In this document: positions 59,601 through 64,000 of the stretch, piece by piece
Numbering within the stretch: position 1 is the stretch's first letter
Layout of the letters: every line of letters begins with the position of its first letter
Translations under genes and position numbers: made by a program
Assembly (NCBI GenBank): GCA_029721515.1
Contig: CM056556.1
Location: forward strand, 5,518,501-5,582,500
Source of the DNA: Synanceia verrucosa
Taxonomy: Eukaryota > Chordata > Actinopteri > Perciformes > Synanceiidae
Direction of reading: 5' to 3'
Length of the DNA stretch: 64,000 nt
Notes under the pieces: generated by a model
What the model was told of the DNA's origin: nothing
What the model saw: only the letters and a program-made list of their open reading frames with translations
Databases searched by the model: none

Positions 59601-62600
59601 CTCTCTTAAAGACAACACTCGTAATATGCACAGTATGTATTTGAGTAAAAAATCTAATATTTTGTCTTTCCTATTTTTCCCTCCCAAAGAGCCACCCATC
59701 CCAGAGAACTATGAGTCACTGGTGGAGGTGAGCAACAGTAAATACAACAAGTTCACCCTTCACGTTGACTCCAGCCTGCTGAACAACACCAATGGACCAA
59801 TCACACATGTCGGGGTGCTGGTGACCAACAATCTCCCTGGTGGGTTTCATCTTCTCTTCTGAATGTTAGGAAGTGCTGTAATTATGCTGCACTATCCTAT
59901 TCCAGTAGTGACGTGACTATTAGCTGGACATACATGTATTTATGCATTCTCTTAATTATTTCTTGTTTTTATTTATTTCATATGATAATTAAACTCATAA
60001 CAAGTACTGTAATCCCTGTCTTTCCAGGTGACACTTCTGATTCAGCAGAGTTTGTGGGGAAAACTTATGATCAGTGGAAGGCAGGTGATACTCCAGTGTA
60101 CCTGGCAACCGTCACAGAGATTATATTCTCTTCCAAACACAGTGGAGACCACCACCTGACCATAGAATTAGGAGATGAATCCAAATGGAACGGCTACACT
60201 AATGGTGCTTTGGACGCCACTGGAAAATACCAGTAAGAACAAACAACACTGTGTATGAATAGGTGTGCAGAACAAAATGAAGCATAAAAATGTGCAAGAT
60301 ACAGTATGTGTGTGTCTACATCTGTATTTGTTCCTGCAGCTATGCTATTGTGCTGTTCACCAGTCTGACTCTGAAAAACAACCTTGTGAACACTGAGCTG
60401 TCACTGGTGTCTATCACAAGCTTCTATCATGCTGTTACACTCCCACAGAACCCAGGTACCACATTGAAACTTTTTATCTACAAAATGATCCTGTCACTGT
60501 GAGGAAATCCTCACGGGCCTCTTGCTTTGTCTTTCTGTTGTAATCTTCGTCAACATTTTAGCTGTCATCGGCATTGCTGTTGGAGCAACATTAGGAATCT
60601 TCTGTATTCTCTTGATCGTCCTCGTCGGCTTCATTATCTACTGGAAAAGGTTTGTAGTAGTTATCATTGGTGAAAAATGACTGCCGAGTCGGTGTGCACA
60701 GGACATAACTCTGAACTAATCATGTACTTTAGGTTATCCAACAAAGAATCATCAGACATCCAGATTCATTCCATGAGGTAATTAATTTTTACCACGTTAT
60801 TATGCCTTTCAAATAAATGGTCAACAATTGTTTCTATAACAGCTGGTCAACACTGCTCTTTCCTCTTTCTTTCCCAGAGCCAAAGTGTAAGTATGAATGC
60901 TTTAAAGTATGTTCAGTTGCATCAAGTATCACATTATGACACAAAATACAGATGAAGTGACTCTGTGAACAAAACTTGTGACTCTGGTCTAGTCTGACCT
61001 CTGGTGTCCATTTGAGCAGAAGTGTGGCTGTGAGGGTGGAGGACTTCCAGGCCTACTACAAGAAGCAGAAAGCTGACTCCAACTGTGGCTTTGCTGAGGA
61101 GTTTGAGGTAAGTGAGCTTAATATTCAAGGGCTTCTAGTATATGAATAATGAATAATATTATAGAAAATTATTGCTAAAATGTATTTAATCATCACTGGG
61201 ACCAATATCCAATACATTATTTATACTTTATTTATTCTAGATAGATTTAACTAATAATTTGGACAATATAATTGTATGTATAAATAACAAAAAATAATAA
61301 CAAAAATGACAAAAAGTGAGTTATGGTGATGCTCTTTTTTTCTCGTAAAGTCAATCATCAATGAAACTTTTTATTTCTGTCTTTTTAAAGGATCTGAAGC
61401 TCGTTGGTACGGCTCAATCCAAAACAAGTGCTCTGACATTGGACAACAAGCACAAGAACCGCTACAACAATGTGCTTCCCTGTGAGTCACCTTTACCCAT
61501 CCACCTCTGCTGCTTTCAACAATAACACTCTTAAACTACATCATCTACTGTCTGCTACCCCATTTAATAAAAAATGATTACCTTTTTATCCACAGCCATT
61601 TTTTTATCATCTCATTTACCTTCTTTTCTCACCTCTTAGATGACTCTTCTAGGGTGAAACTCTCTATTATCCATGGGAGTCCATATGATGACTACATCAA
61701 TGCTAACTACATGTCGGTGCGTACTGACGCTATTTAAGACAACTCTCTGCTTCATCATTGCTTCTGTATCAGCAAACATCTTTCTCATTATTTTAAACTA
61801 TTCAAACCACTCCGCCTTCACCCACAGTGATGTCTGACACACTGGAGAACCTCCTAGAAACAGATGTTGGATGTTTTCTATCTGTTGTTTCATTCGGCAG
61901 GGTTACAACTCCAGGAAGGAGTTTATCGCAGCTCAGGGTCCTTTGCCCACCACAGTCAGCGATTTCTGGAGGATGATCTGGGAGAAGAACGTACAGACTC
62001 TGGTCATGCTGACACGCTGTAATGAACAGGGACGAGTGAGTAGCATGTTTACATACAGGAACACACCTATCTTATGTCTGAATGGCTCATCTTAAATGTG
62101 ACCAGTAACATATTCCATGTATCTGTATCTCTGCACTATCATTGAAATCTGCTTTTCTGGCTCTCTAGGTGTTGTGGATAGTTAATGTATTACATTATAG
62201 CTACTTAATTAATGTAAAGGGAGGAAGGAACAACATGTTTCATACATACAATGCTTATCAGATTCATTAGAACACCTGCCATAAAGAGCGTCCAGCATCA
62301 TGAGGAGCTTTAATTCAGACTCTTTTTTTCTGAGTTCCCTACGCTTCACTATTTTGAACAGGAGGGAGGAATTTAAACTGAATTCACCTGAAACTGAACT
62401 GAATTAAACTGAATTTTAGACCCAAAATTGAGCCAGAAATTATTAAAGAATAACATACAATCACTAACACATTTTTTCTTCTCAGGAATGCAGGTAAATA
62501 TCTGTAATTTGACATCTCAATCAAAAATAATAATGTGCTTTGCTAATTTTTTCAACTTTTTCATGAAACAGTAAATTTAAAAATGCATGGATATATTTTA

Positions 62601-62695
62601 GCATTAAGGATATTATTTTGATAAATGAACTTGCACATACTGGTGGATTAACATGATAGAAACATAAGAAAATAATATTTTAGTAATCAGCATAA

Positions 62696-62744
<49 letters not shown>

Positions 62745-64000
62745 GTATTAAGTGTTGTACATAAAAAGTTAAACTAGGTTAATAAAGAAAGAAAATTTTG
62801 TGTGTGTGATACATTTCTACATCTAACAGTGTATCAGAATCAGTCAATCAGAATTTAGTCAGTGTGGTAAATAAAGATTATTGGTTTGAAAAGCTCATAA
62901 CATGTGAAAGAATTTTTTCTCCTTAATTACTGGTGTTTCCAAATGTAATGTTGCTTTCTTCTGAATATGAACTCTTTGTACTTAAATAATAATAATAATA
63001 ATAATAATGATAAACAATAATACATTTATTTATAAAGCACTTTTCATTTAAAAAAGTGCTACAAAGTGATAAAAGATGCACAATATCAATATCAAACAAA
63101 ATATAACTCTAAGATCAACAAATTAAAAACTAGTTATACAATAAAAAAAAACTTCTAAAAAAGGAACAAGTCCAGTGTCCAGTGAATGTGTAAATGTAAA
63201 ACAATTTGGAGAGGCCTGTCTGTCTGTCTTACAGTCTGTCTTTCTTTTCCAGGTGAAATGTGAGCGATACTGGGATTATGGTACCAAGCACTATGAAAAC
63301 ATCACTGTGACAACGACTTCTGAAATACCACTAGAAGACTGGACCATCAGGGACTTCGACATTAAAAATGTAAGAAAGAACAAACAACACACTGAGCAAT
63401 AGTTTAATGAAATGTGATGAAAAGCCACATCACATTAATGGGCCAAATGTGTAATAATTAGGGAGATATATCAGCAGAAATAGAATATAATGTAGTGGTT
63501 TGGCTTAGTTCATGTCAATTCAAAATAAAAAATAAATTAAAAAAAATAAATAAAATAAATTCTTCGGTGTGTCTGCCATGTAGCACCGACATGTCTCTCC
63601 ATTAGACCAGAACAAACAAATGTTTCTCTGCATGACAGCCTGTGTCACTTTAATAAAATCTTTGTCCTTCAGGTGAAAACAGCAGAGACCCGTTCAGTGC
63701 GTCACTTCCACTTCACAGCCTGGCCAGATCACGGGGTGCCACAAACCACCGAGCTCCTCATCAGCTTCAGACACCTGGTCAGAGAGCACATGGACCAATA
63801 CTCCAGACACTCTCCGACTGTGGTGCACTGCAGGTCCGACAGAAGTCACAAACACTCTAACTTCTGCCGCCAATTCTATATAACAGAAATTTATTCCTCC
63901 TCTTGCCTCCACTCAGTGCTGGCGTTGGACGCACAGGTACCTTCATAGCCATCGACCGTTTGATCTTCCAGATAGAAAGGGAAAATATTGTGGATGTGTA
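34831..64000 (+). CDS. ptprj: ptprj-like receptor-type tyrosine phosphatase (DEP-1/CD148), partial at the window end
   Basis: Type I membrane phosphatase of the R3 group: FN3 ectodomain, one transmembrane helix, one PTP domain. It dampens receptor tyrosine kinases and regulates Src-family kinases. I reconstruct 34 exons with GT/AG borders and continuous phase (detailed in the next entries), about 2,125 codons before the window ends inside the PTP domain; human PTPRJ has 1,337 residues. Assignment to PTPRJ rests on SNCGFAEE, the PTP domain (YINANYM, EWTIRDF-like DWTIRDFDIKN, WPDHGVP) and the membrane-proximal region ending AVTLPQNP. PTPRB and PTPRH fit less well there, although the FN3 number is nearer PTPRB (17). 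The paralogue is undetermined. Confidence 0.9.
39172..39603. mobile_element. MITE-like element with imperfect terminal inverted repeats
   Basis: The left part reads ggtgcttttccacaggcgcg and gtacggcacggctc; the right end, reverse-complemented, reads cggtacggtatggtacggcc and ggtgctttttcat. The interior has cttttccactggtacctggt. The motif set is typical of a non-autonomous DNA element found widely in fish. Superfamily not assigned. Confidence 0.6.
40380..40620. repeat. Dispersed repeat, copy 2 (ptprj intron 1)
   Basis: Same phrase order as the copy at 9680-9990: acctgtcaatcacaaggtag, aaatgggaccataatgtact, gagaccataaactc and ctgaggtaataaatctagag. Diverged, no open frame. Confidence 0.6.
41198..41222. 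repeat. (AGC)n microsatellite
   Basis: About eight agc units, giving an artefactual poly-alanine frame. Confidence 0.9.
42703..42860 (+). repeat. tRNA-derived SINE
   Basis: The head has A-box-like gtagctcagtagagtgg and B-box-like gggtttgatcccc, spaced as in a tRNA. The body has aagtgtccctgagccagaca, typical of a fish SINE body, and the tail is aataaagctgattattatta. It is not a functional tRNA, since no paired acceptor stem is seen. Confidence 0.8.
44432..44618. repeat. (TA)n microsatellite with TATACGTATA interruptions
   Basis: About 190 bp of nearly pure ta with two acgt interruptions and a short spacer (tttaatactta). The long tyrosine/isoleucine frame here is an artefact. Confidence 0.95.
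44619..48237. other. 3' part of ptprj intron 1
   Basis: A 124-codon open frame at 45311-45685 shows no recognisable domain and lacks coding-like context, so I read it as chance. A repeat piece near 46262-46310 (agatagataagtagatactg, cctgagggaaattcaag) is shared with other dispersed fish repeats. Confidence 0.5.
48238..48657 (+). CDS. ptprj: ptprj exons 2-3, cysteine-rich N-terminal region
   Basis: Exon 2 (48238-48259, 22 bp) encodes ISRAECI. Exon 3 (48454-48657) encodes 68 residues with SGECGSNETE, a threonine run, PYCTFF, NNTSENGS (glycosylation sequons) and LPGTAYRIF-like text (LIPGTAYRIFLSCLNCCTE). It lacks the tryptophan of a normal FN3 first half, so it is a truncated or highly diverged FN3-like unit. 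Six cysteines fall in the two exons, an even number that would allow disulfides. Phases 0/1 then 1/1 join it in frame to exon 1 and the FN3 array. Confidence 0.82.
48826..51324 (+). CDS. ptprj: ptprj exons 4-7: four near-identical FN3 domains
   Basis: Exons 48826-49086, 49690-49950, 50617-50871 and 51064-51324, all phase 1/1, 85-87 codons. Each begins PE.V and holds ITSSS(I/V)SL followed by a tryptophan and KPEGN.SFYRVQW, a central LTAG..Y motif and a T(A/S)VA-type strand. Exons 5 and 7 are almost the same at protein level (GQSTTVSQYTS end). The introns before exons 6 and 7 are also similar, so these are recent tandem copies. Confidence 0.92.
50242..50322. repeat. 30-bp tandem repeat in ptprj intron 5
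   Basis: Unit agaatagaatagtttagttt + ttatttattt in about 2.7 copies, preceded by a gata run. Confidence 0.92.
51482..54639 (+). CDS. ptprj: ptprj exons 8-13: FN3 domains 5-10
   Basis: Exons 51482-51736, 51816-52076, 52655-52915, 53023-53295, 54030-54296 and 54376-54639, all phase 1/1. FN3 hallmarks recur: early tryptophan (SLSWTSP, SLDWTEP, NISWTLP, HLKWATP, RVTWSDP, RLTWLRQ) and late tyrosine (GTSYTISVTA, GFQYNISVTA, RLFNITVTS, TFYNITAET, GTRYNISVTT, KLYTFDVFT). Many NxS/T sequons. Introns vary from 79 bp to 734 bp. Confidence 0.9.
53340..53950. repeat. Intronic repeat shared with 62270-62700, containing a second dispersed element
   Basis: Opens with tttaattcagactccttctt and ggaatttctacctgaattca, and ends with acatgataaatattttagta. 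The same framework occurs in a later ptprj intron. The middle (about 53640-53870: aaggttatattttcaccggg, caaaatccgtccacaacttt) is a separate common fish repeat missing from the other copy, which suggests a nested insertion. Confidence 0.6.
55017..59579 (+). CDS. ptprj: ptprj exons 14-21: FN3 domains 11-18
   Basis: Exons 55017-55277, 55366-55620, 56190-56450, 57314-57574, 57655-57918, 58583-58849, 58938-59201 and 59316-59579, all phase 1/1. Families recur: exons 14 and 18 (G.V(D/E).Y type), exons 15 and 19 (FPNPPGP start), exons 16 and 20 (RP(Y/F) start). Exon 17 carries six cysteines. Exon 21 (NLQCKG, SSCCNH, TQSCGAPS, LLCRTG) matches the cysteine-bearing last FN3 of PTPRJ. Confidence 0.9.
55621..56189. 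other. ptprj intron 15, AT-rich
   Basis: No exon or element recognised; oligo(A) tracts at about 55886-55905. Confidence 0.6.
56451..57313. other. ptprj intron 16, AT-rich, repeat-like
   Basis: Text such as ataaatgctttgtaaagcat and repeated attataa/ttataat suggests a decayed AT-rich MITE. Boundaries not defined. Confidence 0.4.
59690..60455 (+). CDS. ptprj: ptprj exons 22-24, membrane-proximal ectodomain
   Basis: Exons 59690-59839, 60028-60232 and 60340-60455 (phases 1/1, 1/2, 2/1). They encode PPIPENYESLVEV, a region with FVGKTYDQWKAGDTPVYLAT, LGDESKWNGYTNGALDATGKY and YAIVLFTSLTL, ending in AVTLPQNP. In human PTPRJ the corresponding segment ends VSLPQDP just before the transmembrane helix, and the same layout is seen in other R3 receptor PTPs. 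This is the strongest extracellular evidence for the PTPRJ assignment. Confidence 0.88.
60562..60886 (+). CDS. ptprj: ptprj exons 25-27, transmembrane helix and juxtamembrane mini-exons
   Basis: Exon 25 (60562-60649) encodes VIGIAVGATLGIF, CILLIVLVGFIIYW and KR, a single transmembrane helix with a basic stop-transfer. Exon 26 (60733-60777, 45 bp) encodes LSNKESSDIQIHSM. Exon 27 (60878-60886) is only 9 bp (agccaaagt), with AG acceptor ttcccag and donor gtaagt. Phases 2/2 throughout, so either mini-exon can be skipped without a frameshift. Confidence 0.82.
61020..64000 (+). CDS. ptprj: ptprj exons 28-34, catalytic PTP domain (truncated by window end)
   Basis: Exons 61020-61107 (VEDFQAYYKKQKADSNCGF), 61391-61481 (KHKNRYNNVLP), 61640-61716 (YINANYMS), 61901-62035 (AAQGPLPTTVSDFWRMIW), 63253-63369 (VKCERYWDY, DWTIRDFDIKN), 63673-63833 (WPDHGVP, ending TVVHC) and 63917-64000+ (SAGVGRTGTFIAIDR). 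pTyr loop KNRY, WPD acid and HC-SAGVGRTG P-loop are all present; catalytic Cys codon is 63829-63831. The Q-loop and C terminus lie beyond the window. The donor after HC (CAGGTCCGA) is weak. Confidence 0.93.
62270..62700. repeat. Intronic repeat, second copy of the 53340-53950 framework
   Basis: Phrases gctttaattcagactctttt, gagggaggaatttaaactga, attaacatgatagaaacata and atattttagtaatcagca match the earlier intron in the same order. It lacks the central inserted repeat of the first copy and ends in an (aat)n microsatellite. Confidence 0.6.
62698..62741. repeat. (AAT)n microsatellite
   Basis: About 14 aat units at the end of the intronic repeat copy. Confidence 0.93.

Larger units (their letters stand above)
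62036..63252. other. ptprj intron 31 with repeats
   Basis: Holds the second copy of the intronic repeat (62270-62700), an (aat)n run at about 62698-62741, another at about 62987-63008 and AT-rich sequence with SINE-like text near 63020-63070 (tttataaagcacttttcatt). No exon seen. Confidence 0.7.

Noticed and set aside
34831..64000. Assignment of the receptor phosphatase to ptprb or ptprh
   Set aside because: FN3 number resembles PTPRB, but the membrane-proximal segment, the SNCGFAEE juxtamembrane motif and the PTP-domain wording fit PTPRJ better; a phylogeny would settle it.

Overview
This is a window of vertebrate nuclear DNA, almost certainly from a teleost fish. The evidence is long intron-split genes with vertebrate splice sites, two protein tyrosine phosphatases (PTPs) with vertebrate-specific architecture, many Tc1-like transposon relics, Ty3/gypsy retrotransposon pieces, tRNA-derived SINEs and very dense microsatellites. 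Gene identities rest on my reading of exon translations against family knowledge. No database search was possible.

Layout. (1) About 1.4-9.1 kb, minus strand: ptpn5 (STEP). Twelve exons read without a break into a 573-residue protein: an N-terminal membrane region, the kinase-interaction motif, the PTP domain and the stop codon. (2) 9.1-26.4 kb: intergenic DNA and possible upstream non-coding exons of ptpn5. It is filled with microsatellites, a 1.34-kb minisatellite with higher-order structure, Tc1-like relics and a cluster of gypsy fragments (about 21.8-26.4 kb). (3) 26.4-28.6 kb, minus strand: two tandem intronless kinase sequences of the HIPK/DYRK type. One is an intact 417-codon ORF. The other is a frameshifted pseudogene that has also lost catalytic residues. 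(4) 28.7-34.8 kb: repeats, including a nearly full-length but internally deleted Tc1 element. (5) 34.8-64.0 kb, plus strand: a receptor PTP best matched to ptprj (DEP-1/CD148). It has a signal-peptide exon, a 13.3-kb first intron, a cysteine-rich N-terminal exon, 18 consecutive fibronectin type III (FN3) exons, a membrane-proximal domain, a transmembrane exon, juxtamembrane mini-exons (one of 9 bp) and most of the PTP domain. The window ends just after the catalytic P-loop.

Biology. ptpn5 and ptprj are divergently transcribed and about 25 kb apart. STEP dephosphorylates MAP kinases and glutamate-receptor-linked substrates in neurons. PTPRJ is an adhesion-type phosphatase that tunes receptor tyrosine kinase and Src-family signalling. 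Human PTPN5 and PTPRJ both lie on 11p, so the pairing may keep part of an ancestral linkage. The most notable sequence features are a catalytic ptpn5 exon squeezed between two microsatellites, an enlarged FN3 array in ptprj showing recent exon-plus-intron duplication and a four-exon higher-order pattern, a cysteine-rich FN3 unit, and the HIPK-like kinase pair. I found no clearly new biological system.
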